64,000 bases of DNA. Source: Thalassobaculum fulvum. GTDB taxonomy: Bacteria; Pseudomonadota; Alphaproteobacteria; Thalassobaculales; Thalassobaculaceae. Made by a program: the position numbers and the translations under genes. Under the pieces are notes generated by a model, which did not search any database, had not been told where the DNA came from, and was given only the letters and a program-made list of their open reading frames with translations. Positions 8,865 to 16,925 of the stretch are shown here, piece by piece. Positions within the stretch are counted from its first letter, which is position 1; each line of letters starts with the position of its first letter. Where the stretch lies: the NCBI RefSeq assembly GCF_014652915.1, contig NZ_BMZS01000008.1, positions 62,001 to 126,000 of the forward strand. The letters run 5' to 3'.

Positions 8865-9922
8865 GCCTTCACCGCCCCGGCGCCGATCGACGGCGCCGCA
8901 CCGGGGTCGAGCGGCCAGCGCGGCCGCGGCCGGAAATCGAGGCCGTCGACCTGGCCGAGCGCCAGCTTCTCCTGGCCGGCCCAGGCGATCATCGCGGCGT
9001 TGTCGGTGCACAGCCCGAGCGGCGGGGCGACGAACGGCATGCCGCGGCGCTCGGCCAGCCCGGCAAGCGCGGCCCGCAGCGTCCGGTTGGCGGCGACGCC
9101 GCCGGCGACCACGAACGGCCGGCCCGCCCCGTGGTCCGCCTCGAACGCCTCGATCGCCCGTCCGGACCGGTCGACCAGCGAGGCCGCGACCGCCGCCTGG
9201 AACGACGCCGCCAGGTCGGCGCGGGCCTTCTCGTCGAGAGCGCCGCCCAGCTCCTCGACCCGCCGCCGCACCGCGGTCTTCAGGCCGGAGAACGAGAAGT
9301 CGCAGCCGGGCTTACCGACCATCGGGCGCGGCAGATCGAAGCGCGCCGGGTCGCCGCCCTCGGCCGCCCGCTCCAGCGCCGGCCCGCCGGGATAGCCGAG
9401 GTCGAGCAGCTTGGCGGTCTTGTCGAATGCCTCGCCGACCGCGTCGTCGATGGTGGTGCCGAGCCGGCGATAGCGCCCGGCGCCCTCGACCGCCAGCAGC
9501 TGGCAGTGGCCGCCGGAGACCAGCAGCAGCAGGTAGGGGAAGTCGATACCGTCGGTCAGACGCGCCGTAAGGGCGTGGCCTTCCAGGTGGTTGATGCCGA
9601 TGAACGGCAGGCCGTGCACCAGCGCGATCGCCTTGGCGGTCGTGGCGCCGACCAGCACGCCGCCGATCAGCCCGGGGCCGCCGGTCGCCGCCACCGCCGC
9701 CAGGTCCGCGAAGCCGATCCCGGCCTCGCGCATGGCCTCGGCAATGATCGCGTCGAGATGGTCGAGATGGGCGCGCGCGGCGATCTCCGGCACCACGCCG
9801 CCATAGAGGCGGTGCTCGTCGATCTGCGACAGCACGACGTTCGACAGTATCCGCCGGTCGGCCGCCACCACGGCCGCCGCGGTCTCGTCGCAACTGGTCT
9901 CGATCCCGAGCACCAGGTCCAT
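8861..9922 (-). CDS. tsaD: tRNA N6-adenosine threonylcarbamoyltransferase
   Basis: This 353-residue protein is the catalytic subunit for t6A37 modification of ANN-decoding tRNAs. It has the N-terminal [10 protein letters not shown] signature, the metal-binding INHLEGH motif and the ATP-binding [14 protein letters not shown] region. The start is ATG 9922 ([11 protein letters not shown]) or ATG 9928, two codons upstream; I use the shorter form. It is divergent from hemC across an 80-nt gap that must hold both promoters. It couples to gpsA by a 4-nt overlap. Confidence 0.97.
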   Translation of the reverse strand: MDLVLGIETSCDETAAAVVAADRRILSNVVLSQIDEHRLYGGVVPEIAARAHLDHLDAIIAEAMREAGIGFADLAAVAATGGPGLIGGVLVGATTAKAIALVHGLPFIGINHLEGHALTARLTDGIDFPYLLLLVSGGHCQLLAVEGAGRYRRLGTTIDDAVGEAFDKTAKLLDLGYPGGPALERAAEGGDPARFDLPRPMVGKPGCDFSFSGLKTAVRRRVEELGGALDEKARADLAASFQAAVAASLVDRSGRAIEAFEADHGAGRPFVVAGGVAANRTLRAALAGLAERRGMPFVAPPLGLCTDNAAMIAWAGQEKLALGQVDGLDFRPRPRWPLDPGAAPSIGAGAVKA

Positions 9923-10002
9923 GCCCATCCGGTCCAAGTTTGGCCGTCCGTTCAACCGCGCCCCCTTTTCGTTCGCGCCGCTTCCGTCTACACGATGCGG
10001 CC

Positions 10003-10965
10003 ATGAGCGCAAGCACGACACCCGGTACCCCACGGCTGGTCCTCGGCTCCCGCGGATCGCCGCTCGCCATGCGGCAGACCCACGAGGTCCGCGACCGCCT
10101 GATCGCGGCCTGGCCGGAACTCGGCGCCGACGGCGCCATCGGCATCGAGGAGATCAAGACCACCGGCGACGCCGTGCGCGACCGTCCGCTCGCCGACATC
10201 GGCGGCAAGGGCCTGTTCATCAAGGAGATCGAGCAGGCGCTCGTCGCAGGGCGGATCGACGCCGCGGTGCACTCCATGAAGGACATGGAGACCACCATGG
10301 CCGACGCCACCGTGCTGGTCGCCGTGCTGCCGCGCGAGGACCCGCGCGACGCCTGGCTGTCGCCGGTGGCCGACCGGATCGAAGGCCTGCCGGACGGCGC
10401 CAGGATCGGCACCGCCTCGGTGCGGCGCGCCGCCCAGGTGCTGAACCGCCGGCCGGACCTGCAGGTCGTGCTGTTCCGCGGCAACGTCGACACCCGCCTG
10501 CGCAAGCTGGCCGAGGGCGAGGTCGCGGCCACCTTCCTGGCGGCCGCCGGTCTCAGCCGGCTCGGCCTGCTGGACCGGGCGACCCGGGTGCTCGGCGTCG
10601 AGGAGATGCTGCCGGCGGTCGCCCAGGGCGCCATCGGCGTGCAGAGCCGCGACGGCTCGGCCTCGGCCCGCGACGCCGAGATCCGGCGCTGGCTGTCGGC
10701 CCTGGACGACGGACCGAGCCGGGTCCGGGTGACCGCCGAGCGTGCCATGCTGGCCGCCCTCGACGGCTCGTGCCGCACCCCGATCGCCGGGCACGCCACG
10801 CTCGACGGCGACCGCCTGACCCTGACCGGGCTGGTGCTGTCGCCGGACGGCCGCCACAGCCACGGCGCCGCCCTGACGGGCGGGGCCGACGATCCGGAGG
10901 CGCTCGGCCGCGACGTCGGCGAGAGCATCCTGGCGCGCTGCGGCCGCGGCTTCCTCGCCGGCTGA
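10003..10965 (+). CDS. hemC: Porphobilinogen deaminase (hydroxymethylbilane synthase)
   Basis: This 320-residue enzyme polymerises four porphobilinogens to hydroxymethylbilane (EC 2.5.1.61). It has [12 protein letters not shown] near the N terminus, [21 protein letters not shown] and RIGTASVRR. Its C-terminal [12 protein letters not shown] carries the Cys that anchors the dipyrromethane cofactor. ATG 10003 gives a normal short N terminus. It is the first gene of the plus-strand tetrapyrrole block and is followed by hemD after 7 nt. Confidence 0.97.
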   Translation: MSASTTPGTPRLVLGSRGSPLAMRQTHEVRDRLIAAWPELGADGAIGIEEIKTTGDAVRDRPLADIGGKGLFIKEIEQALVAGRIDAAVHSMKDMETTMADATVLVAVLPREDPRDAWLSPVADRIEGLPDGARIGTASVRRAAQVLNRRPDLQVVLFRGNVDTRLRKLAEGEVAATFLAAAGLSRLGLLDRATRVLGVEEMLPAVAQGAIGVQSRDGSASARDAEIRRWLSALDDGPSRVRVTAERAMLAALDGSCRTPIAGHATLDGDRLTLTGLVLSPDGRHSHGAALTGGADDPEALGRDVGESILARCGRGFLAG

Positions 10966-10972
10966 GACGGCC

Positions 10973-11704
10973 GTGCCCCGCCGGGTCCTGGTCACCCGTC
11001 CCGAGGCCGAGAGCCGCGAGCTGGCCGAGGCGCTGCGGCGGCGCGGGATCGAGCCGGTGACGGCGCCGATGCTGGCGATCGAGCCGACCGGCGCGACGGT
11101 CGGCGATGCCGGGCGCTACCGGGCCGCGGTCGTGACCAGCGGCAACGGCGCCGACGGGCTGGCGGCCGCGACGACATACCGCGCGATGCCGGTGTTCGCG
11201 GTCGGCGAGGCGACCGCCGAGCGGCTGCGCGGACAAGGTTTCACGGCGATCGAGGCTGCCGGGGGAACCGGCCTTGCTCTTGTCGAATTGATCCTGGACA
11301 AGGTCCGTCCCGCTTCCGGGCCGCTATTGTGGGTCAGCGGCGACGAGGTGCGGGTCGATATGGCGGAGGAGCTGGGCAGGCATGGCTACGAGGTCGAGCG
11401 CGTGATCGCCTACCGGGCAGTGGCGGCGGCGGATCTGCCCGCCGCGGCCCGGTGCGCCCTGGCCGAGGGCACGGCGGACGGCGTCCTGTTTTTCTCTCCA
11501 CGCACCGCGGAGCGCTTTGCTAGTCTCGTGGCCGGTGCCGGACTGACCAAGCGGGCCGCGGCAATGACCGCCCACTGCCTGTCGGCGGCGGTCGCCGAGG
11601 CCGCCCGTTCCCTGCCCTGGGCGGCGATCCGGATTGCACGGCGACCGACCCGAGACGACTTGCTGGCGACCCTGGACGACACCACCGCGTCCGATCCGGA
11701 CTGA
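10973..11704 (+). CDS. hemD: Uroporphyrinogen-III synthase
   Basis: This 243-residue enzyme cyclises hydroxymethylbilane with ring D inversion (EC 4.2.1.75). HemD sequences are poorly conserved. The call rests on VLVTRPEAES at the N terminus, AVVTSGNGADGL, VFAVGEATAERLRGQGF, the LLWVSGDEVRVDMAEELGRHGYEVERVIAYRAV segment and GVLFFSPRTAERFASLV, plus position between hemC and the Mic60-hemY pair. The start is GTG, 7 nt after the hemC stop. The next gene starts 12 nt after its stop, so an operon is likely. Confidence 0.93.
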   Translation: MPRRVLVTRPEAESRELAEALRRRGIEPVTAPMLAIEPTGATVGDAGRYRAAVVTSGNGADGLAAATTYRAMPVFAVGEATAERLRGQGFTAIEAAGGTGLALVELILDKVRPASGPLLWVSGDEVRVDMAEELGRHGYEVERVIAYRAVAAADLPAAARCALAEGTADGVLFFSPRTAERFASLVAGAGLTKRAAAMTAHCLSAAVAEAARSLPWAAIRIARRPTRDDLLATLDDTTASDPD

Positions 11705-11716
11705 CAGGAGCATTCG

Positions 11717-13396
11717 ATGGCCGAGACGCCCAAGGGCGACACCACCTCCTCCACCGACGCCCCAGACACTGTCCGGGCCGACACTGCGTCATCCACCGCG
11801 TCATCCACCGCCGCGGACAGCCTCGCCGGCGGCACGATCGCCGGCGACGTCGGCGCCGACAGCCTGGCGAGCGCCGAGCCGGCCGCCGATACCGAGGCTC
11901 CGGCGTCCGACGCGACCGACCGGGTCGCCGAACCGGCAGCCGGGGACCGGCCGGCGACGGTGACCGTACCGGCCGGCGGCGGCGGCCGGCGGCGGACCCT
12001 GATCCTGGTCATCCTGCTGGCGCTGGCGGTCGGCGGCGGCTACGCCAGCTATCCGATGTGGCGCGCCGAGGTCGAGCCGCTGGCCCGGCAGCTCGGCATC
12101 GCCCTGCCGCCGGTACAGACCGCCGAGGCCCCCGAGGCCGCCAAACCCTCCGTGCCGGCGAAGGCTCCCGAGGCGCCGGCACCGCAGCCGAGCGCCCCCG
12201 CGCCGGCGACGGCTCCCGCGCCGGCCAAGGCACCGACGCCGCCGGTCGCCGTGTCCGACCCGGCGCTGGCTGGCGACGTCGACCGGCTGACCGACCGGGT
12301 GAACGCGCTGGAACAGCGGCTGGCCGCCCTTGAGAGTCGTCCGGTGCCGGAGCCGGCGGCCCCGGAGACACCCAAGGCCGACGCCGCGGCGCTGGACGAG
12401 CTGGCGGCCCGGGTCGACGAGATGGCGCAGACCCTGACTGCCGCGACCGACGAGGTCGCCATCGTCCGCGAGGGGCTGGCGGCGAGCGCCGGCGGCGAGG
12501 GCCTCGGGCCGATGGCGGAGAAGCTGTCCGAGCGGCTGCAGGGCCTGACCGACCGGATCGAGGCGCTGGAGAACGCCCCGGCCAGGCCGGCGGTGGCACC
12601 GGAACGGCTGGACGGGCTGCAGGCCGGGCTCGACGAGGCGAAGGCCCAGGGCGACGCACTGCAGGCCGGCGTCGACGCGCTGAAAGCCCAGAGCGGCGAG
12701 CTGCGGGCCGGCCTCGACCGGCAGCAGGCGCGCCTCGACGATGTCGCCGGCAGCGTGGCCGACGCCGCCAAGGCCGGTACCGAGGCACGGGCCGCCCTGG
12801 AAAGCCGGCTGACCGAGCTGCAGACCCGGATCGACGGCCTCGCCGGCGCGCTCGACAGCACCCGCAGCGGCCGTGAGCGGGCCGGCGCGTTCCTGCTGGC
12901 GTCGAACCAGCTGGCCGCGGCCGCCGCCAGCTCCGGCGGCTTCGCGCCCGAGCTCGAGGCTCTGCGCGCCGCGGCCCCGGCCGACGACGCGGTGACGGCG
13001 GCACTGGACACGCTCGGCGGCCATGCCGGCGGCGTGCCGTCGCTGGCGGTGCTGCGCAGCCGGTTCGCCGCGACCGCGAGCCGGGCGGTCGATGCCTCGG
13101 TGGTCGGCAGCGACGAGGGCGTCGTCGGACAGGCCCTGACCCGGATCGCCGCCCTGGTGACCGTCCGGCGGACCGTGACGGACGACGGCGACAGCCTGGA
13201 AGCGCTGCTGCTCCGGGCCGAGGCGGCGCTCAACGCCGGCGACCTGGCGGCGGCGATCGCCGCCGTGAAGAAGCTGGACGGAGACCCGGCCAAGGCCGTC
13301 TCGGATTGGCTCGGCGGTGCCGAGGCGCGGGCGGCGGTCGACGGCGCGGTGCGCACACTGCAGTCCAAGGCCCTGGCGGGCGTGGCGGGAGGCTGA
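11717..13396 (+). CDS. Mitofilin/Mic60-like inner membrane protein (COG4223)
   Basis: This is a 559-residue protein with an acidic, Ala/Thr-rich cytoplasmic N terminus (1-90), one transmembrane helix (about 94-112) and an Ala/Pro linker (about 122-175). A long coiled-coil region (about 185-390) and a C-terminal mitofilin-like helical domain follow. Alphaproteobacterial homologues of mitochondrial Mic60, lying beside hemC/hemD/hemY, shape intracytoplasmic or inner membranes (established for this family). The architecture and the location between hemD and hemY support the assignment. The role here, membrane curvature or a contact site to the outer membrane, is inferred. ATG 11717 follows an AGGAG site (11705-11709). 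Confidence 0.85.
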   Translation: MAETPKGDTTSSTDAPDTVRADTASSTASSTAADSLAGGTIAGDVGADSLASAEPAADTEAPASDATDRVAEPAAGDRPATVTVPAGGGGRRRTLILVILLALAVGGGYASYPMWRAEVEPLARQLGIALPPVQTAEAPEAAKPSVPAKAPEAPAPQPSAPAPATAPAPAKAPTPPVAVSDPALAGDVDRLTDRVNALEQRLAALESRPVPEPAAPETPKADAAALDELAARVDEMAQTLTAATDEVAIVREGLAASAGGEGLGPMAEKLSERLQGLTDRIEALENAPARPAVAPERLDGLQAGLDEAKAQGDALQAGVDALKAQSGELRAGLDRQQARLDDVAGSVADAAKAGTEARAALESRLTELQTRIDGLAGALDSTRSGRERAGAFLLASNQLAAAAASSGGFAPELEALRAAAPADDAVTAALDTLGGHAGGVPSLAVLRSRFAATASRAVDASVVGSDEGVVGQALTRIAALVTVRRTVTDDGDSLEALLLRAEAALNAGDLAAAIAAVKKLDGDPAKAVSDWLGGAEARAAVDGAVRTLQSKALAGVAGG

Positions 13397-13400
13397 GACG

Positions 13401-14834
13401 GTGCGGCGCTCGATCTTCTACCTGATCCGCCTCGCGGTCCTGGTCGCCCTGGCGATCTGGTTGGTCCGCAACCCCGGCGAAATTCGCGTCGACTGGCTCG
13501 GCTGGCGCTTGGAAACCTCGTTCGCGCTGTTCGCGGTGGTGGTGGCCGGGCTGATCTGGCTCGGCGCCATCGGCCTCCGGGCCCTGACCCATGCCGTCGG
13601 CTCGCCCTGGGTCGCCATGCGCCGGCGTGCCGACCAGCGCCGGGAGGGCGGGTTCCGGGCGCTTACCCTGGGCCTGGCCGCGGTCGCCGCCGGCGACGCC
13701 GAGGAGGCCCGCCGGCAGGCGCGCGAGGCCGACCGGCTGCTACGCGACCCCAGCCTGACCCGGCTGCTGTCGGCCCAGGCCGCGGCGCTGAACGGCGACA
13801 CCGCGGCCGCCGCCAAGTACTTCGCCGCCCTGCGTGACAACGACGACACCCGCTTCCTCGGCCTGGTCGGGCTGCTGCGCCAGGCGATCGGCCGCGGCGA
13901 CGAGGACCGCGCCCTGGAACTGGCCGAGGAGGCGCACGCCCTGCGCCCCGACGCGCCGCTGGTCGCGACCACCCGGCTGTACGGCCGGGCCCGCGCCGGC
14001 CGCTGGTTCGACGCCCAGGTCGCACTGTACGACGCGGTCAAGCGGCGGATCGTGCCCGAGGCCGAGGGCCTGCGGCACCGCGCCGCTCTGCTGACCGAAC
14101 GCGCCCGCGAGGATCTCGCGGCCGGCAAGACCGACGAGGCACTCGACCATCTCGGCAAGGCCCGCGAGTCTCAGGCCGGCTTCGTGCCGGCGGTCGCGCT
14201 GGAGGCCGAACTGCTGGGCAAGACCGGCAAGGCCAGGCGCGGCCAGCGGCTGATCGAGGACGCCTGGGCCCGGTCGCCGCACCCGGCGCTCGCCCGGGCC
14301 TATCGCGAGCTGTCGCCGGAAGGCACCGCGATCGACCGGTTCAAGCGCCTGCACGCGCTGACCGAACGGGCGCCGGACGCCGTCGAAAGCCGGCTGACGG
14401 TCGCCGAGGCGGCGCTCGACGCCGAGCTCTGGGGCGAGGCGCGGGTGCAGCTCGAGGCCCTGTCGGGTGCCGACCTGACCGCACGGGCGTGCCGCCTGCG
14501 TTCCCGCCTCGAGGAGTCCGAGCACGATGACGGCCGGGCCGCCCGGACGTGGCTGGAGCGCGCGTCCTCGGCGCCTGCCGATCCGGCCTGGACCTGCTCG
14601 ACCTGCGGCGCGGTCGCGCCCGACTGGTCGGCGATCTGCGGCCATTGCGGCGAGTTCGACACCCTGGCCTGGACGCCGCCGCCTCGGGTCAGCGTGATGA
14701 CCGAGGAAGAGGTGTCGGCGGCCGAAGCGCAGATCGTAGAGCTGGCCCCGGCATCCACCGCCGAGCCGCGGGATCCCGGGAAGACCCCGTCGCAGCGGGC
14801 CGAAGAGGCGGCCCGGGCAGCCGGTTCGAATTAA
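13401..14834 (+). CDS. hemY: HemY-like membrane TPR protein with C-terminal zinc ribbon
   Basis: This is a 477-residue protein with two N-terminal transmembrane segments (about 4-21 and 36-56) followed by the HemY_N domain and TPR-like helical repeats up to about residue 390. The C terminus carries a CSTCG...CGHCG zinc-ribbon-like module. This HemY is the TPR protein of the enterobacterial hemCDXY type, not a protoporphyrinogen oxidase; its biochemical role is unclear but it clusters with heme genes. Translation begins at a GTG 4 nt after the preceding stop. It closes the block hemC-hemD-Mic60-hemY. Confidence 0.87.
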   Translation: MRRSIFYLIRLAVLVALAIWLVRNPGEIRVDWLGWRLETSFALFAVVVAGLIWLGAIGLRALTHAVGSPWVAMRRRADQRREGGFRALTLGLAAVAAGDAEEARRQAREADRLLRDPSLTRLLSAQAAALNGDTAAAAKYFAALRDNDDTRFLGLVGLLRQAIGRGDEDRALELAEEAHALRPDAPLVATTRLYGRARAGRWFDAQVALYDAVKRRIVPEAEGLRHRAALLTERAREDLAAGKTDEALDHLGKARESQAGFVPAVALEAELLGKTGKARRGQRLIEDAWARSPHPALARAYRELSPEGTAIDRFKRLHALTERAPDAVESRLTVAEAALDAELWGEARVQLEALSGADLTARACRLRSRLEESEHDDGRAARTWLERASSAPADPAWTCSTCGAVAPDWSAICGHCGEFDTLAWTPPPRVSVMTEEEVSAAEAQIVELAPASTAEPRDPGKTPSQRAEEAARAAGSN

Positions 14835-14943
14835 CCGGAGACTCTTGATCCGATTTTCGGTAGAATTCGAACTATCCGGTCAAGAAGGCCGGGCCGTACG
14901 GACTCTCCTTGGGGGAGACCGGCCGTCCAGAAGGGACTGAGCC

Positions 14944-15708
14944 ATGCTTGCTCCTGTGGACATTGCGGGGACATCGTCGCCCGCTGTGGCAGTCGCCGCA
15001 GGGACCGGTCGGGCTGTTGCGTCCCCTCCGGCGACCGCGTCGACGACCGGCTCCGGCCTGCGCCAGGCGGTCCCGCACGACAGCCAGTTCCTGACAGTCG
15101 AGCCGGACGGCCGCGACGACATCTCCTTCCAGGACCGCCTGCGCCACGCGCTTCGCACCGTGTTTGCGGCGGTTCAGAAGCCCGACGAGGCCGCCGAGGC
15201 GGCCGAGCGGGCGCTGCAGGCCGCGGCGGAAGCCCTCGACGGCGCGTCGGCAAGCGAGGGCTTCCTGGTGCAGATCCGCATCGTCGGCGTCGACGTCGCG
15301 TTCTCGGACCAGGGTGCCGGCGACGAAGCCGCCTACGCTTCGTACCGCCGTCTCGGGGTCGAGATCGGCGTCGCCCGCGACGGTGCGGTGCGGGCCGAGG
15401 ACACCTCGGTCGTGGGTCTCGACGGCAGGTCGTTCGGCCTGACCGCCGAGCAGACGCGGACCGGCCTGTCGACCGGCCACTACCGCCTGGTCGAGACCGG
15501 CGGCGGCTCGCTCTCGACGGCCGCCCGCGAGCGGCTGGAGGCGGCGCAGACCGGCCTGGCGCGCGTCAAGGCGACCCAGGACGCCCTGAAGGCCTTCCGC
15601 TCCGGCGACAGCGATCCGCTGAAGAAGCTGCTGGTCGACGGCGAGAGCCCGGCCGGCGGAAAGTTCGGCGCGGTGTTCCCCGGCATCGGGGCGCTGGCCA
15701 TCAACTGA
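14944..15708 (+). CDS. Hypothetical protein
   Basis: This is a 254-residue protein of no family I recognise. The first 50 residues are Ala/Thr/Ser-rich and probably disordered. Residues about 58-100 are strongly helical and Ala/Glu-rich (PDEAAEAAERALQAAAEAL). A beta-rich middle follows (FLVQIRIVGVDVAFSD), then a helical segment and a Gly-rich tail. There is no signal peptide or transmembrane helix. ATG 14944 is preceded by AAGGGACTGA, a reasonable ribosome-binding site. It is 109 nt after the hemY-like gene, with TTGATC at 14845-14850 as a possible -35 element. Nothing supports a function. Confidence 0.75.
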   Translation: MLAPVDIAGTSSPAVAVAAGTGRAVASPPATASTTGSGLRQAVPHDSQFLTVEPDGRDDISFQDRLRHALRTVFAAVQKPDEAAEAAERALQAAAEALDGASASEGFLVQIRIVGVDVAFSDQGAGDEAAYASYRRLGVEIGVARDGAVRAEDTSVVGLDGRSFGLTAEQTRTGLSTGHYRLVETGGGSLSTAARERLEAAQTGLARVKATQDALKAFRSGDSDPLKKLLVDGESPAGGKFGAVFPGIGALAIN

Positions 15709-15774
15709 CATCGGCGCGCGCCGCACTTGCATCCGGACCGCGCAACCCGTATCTAGGGCCCGCACCACTCCGGG

Positions 15775-15850
15775 GCCGCAGTAGCTCAGCTGGTAGAGCA
15801 TCGCATTCGTAATGCGAGGGTCGGGGGTTCGAGTCCCTTCTGCGGCACCA
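15775..15850 (+). tRNA. tRNA-Thr(CGT)
   Basis: The cloverleaf is complete: acceptor stem GCCGCAG/CTGCGGC, D arm GCTC-AGCTGGTA-GAGC, anticodon stem TCGCA/TGCGA with loop TTCGTAA (anticodon CGT) at 15806-15812, a 5-nt variable region, T arm with TTCGAGT loop (two G-T pairs in the stem), discriminator A, and an encoded CCA end. It reads ACG threonine codons. No integrated element is attached to its 3' end. Confidence 0.96.
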
Positions 15851-15873
15851 CCTTCACGCTTCCCCACATTCCC

Positions 15874-16776
15874 TCAGGCCGATCCGGTCACCGCTTCCCA
15901 GTTCGGTAGCGGCCGTTGCTCGTACGGCATGTCCCAGGCATCGCAGTTGCCCGCGTCGACGATGTCGGCCGGCAACTCCAGCAGCTTCGGAACCGGCTCG
16001 CCCCGCAGGATCCGGACGGCGGCCAGCACGCCGGTGCCGACCAGCGACAGCGCGTCGTAGCTGACCGTCGCCAACAATGTTCCCGCCCTGATCGCCCGGA
16101 TCGCGTCCGGCATCGCGTTGATGCCGACCACCGGTGCCTCGCGCCCGGCCTCCCGCAGCGCCTCGAGGGCGCCGAGCGCCATCACGTCGTTCGCCGCCAC
16201 CACGCCGTCCATCCGGGCGCACCGCTCCAGGATCCCGGCCATCGCGCCCTTGCCGCCGCCGAACTGGTAGTCGCCGACGGCGGACGCGACGATGCGGATG
16301 CCGGGGAAGCCCTCCGCGGCCTTCAGGAAGCCCCGGGTCCGCGGGGCCGCGGTCGGCGACTGCGGCAGCCCCTCGATTACCGCGATGTCGCCGGACCCGC
16401 CGAGGTGCCGGAACAGGTGGTCCGCGATTCCCGCGGCCAGGGTCTCGTTGTTGGCCGTCACGAAGGTGTCGGCGGGGATCGCCGGCGCGCTCGACACGAA
16501 GAAGATCAGCGGGATCCCGGCGTCGACCACCTTCTGCAACGTCGGGTCCAGGGCGGTGGTGTGGACCGGCGAGATGAGGATCGCGTCCGGCGCGCTCGCC
16601 AGGGCTTCTTCCAGCAGCGCGGTCTGCTCGGCCACGTCGTCGGGCGTCTGCGGGGCGTAGCCGACCAGCGTGCAGCCGAGGCGCTCGGCCAGCCGGGCCG
16701 CGCCGATCTGCGCCCCGACATAGGCCGGGTTGGTCCGGTTCTTGGTCAGGCAGCACAGCCTCCAGGCCCCGGTCAT
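15874..16776 (-). CDS. Orphan sugar-binding-fold (type 1 periplasmic binding) protein
   Basis: This is a 300-residue protein with the Peripla_BP_4 / ribose-binding type 1 fold: CCLTKNRTNPAYVGAQIGA at the N terminus, APDAILISPVHTTAL, AGIPLIFFVSSAP, a DGVVAANDVMALGALEAL segment and GINAMPDAIRAIRAGTLLATVS. These match ribose/xylose/rhamnose binding proteins. There is no signal peptide with the ATG at 16776, nor in the short extension to 16827. No ABC transporter or DNA-binding domain gene is attached. It may be a cytoplasmic ligand sensor, or its export start may be mis-seen. It is divergent from the hydrolase gene over 149 nt. Confidence 0.78.
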   Translation of the reverse strand: MTGAWRLCCLTKNRTNPAYVGAQIGAARLAERLGCTLVGYAPQTPDDVAEQTALLEEALASAPDAILISPVHTTALDPTLQKVVDAGIPLIFFVSSAPAIPADTFVTANNETLAAGIADHLFRHLGGSGDIAVIEGLPQSPTAAPRTRGFLKAAEGFPGIRIVASAVGDYQFGGGKGAMAGILERCARMDGVVAANDVMALGALEALREAGREAPVVGINAMPDAIRAIRAGTLLATVSYDALSLVGTGVLAAVRILRGEPVPKLLELPADIVDAGNCDAWDMPYEQRPLPNWEAVTGSA

Positions 16777-16925
16777 CGCTCTCCCCTTCCCGCTCGCGTC
16801 GACCAAGCATGCCATGCGGGCCGGCACGGATTGAACGCTTGCCCGCCGCCGCCGTATCGTTGCGGTCTCGCCCGCGGCGCCGGTCTTGCGACGCCGCCCC
16901 TCCCGCCCCGGAAAGGCCGGCCGCC

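Noticed and set aside
14821-14838. Hairpin CCGGTT...AACCGG at the hemY-like stop as a Rho-independent terminator
   Set aside because: The stem is only 6 bp and no T-run follows; it also overlaps the stop codon, so it is weak evidence.
15775-15874. tRNA-Thr as an integration site
   Set aside because: No duplicated tRNA 3' end, integrase or foreign-looking DNA is seen on either side.
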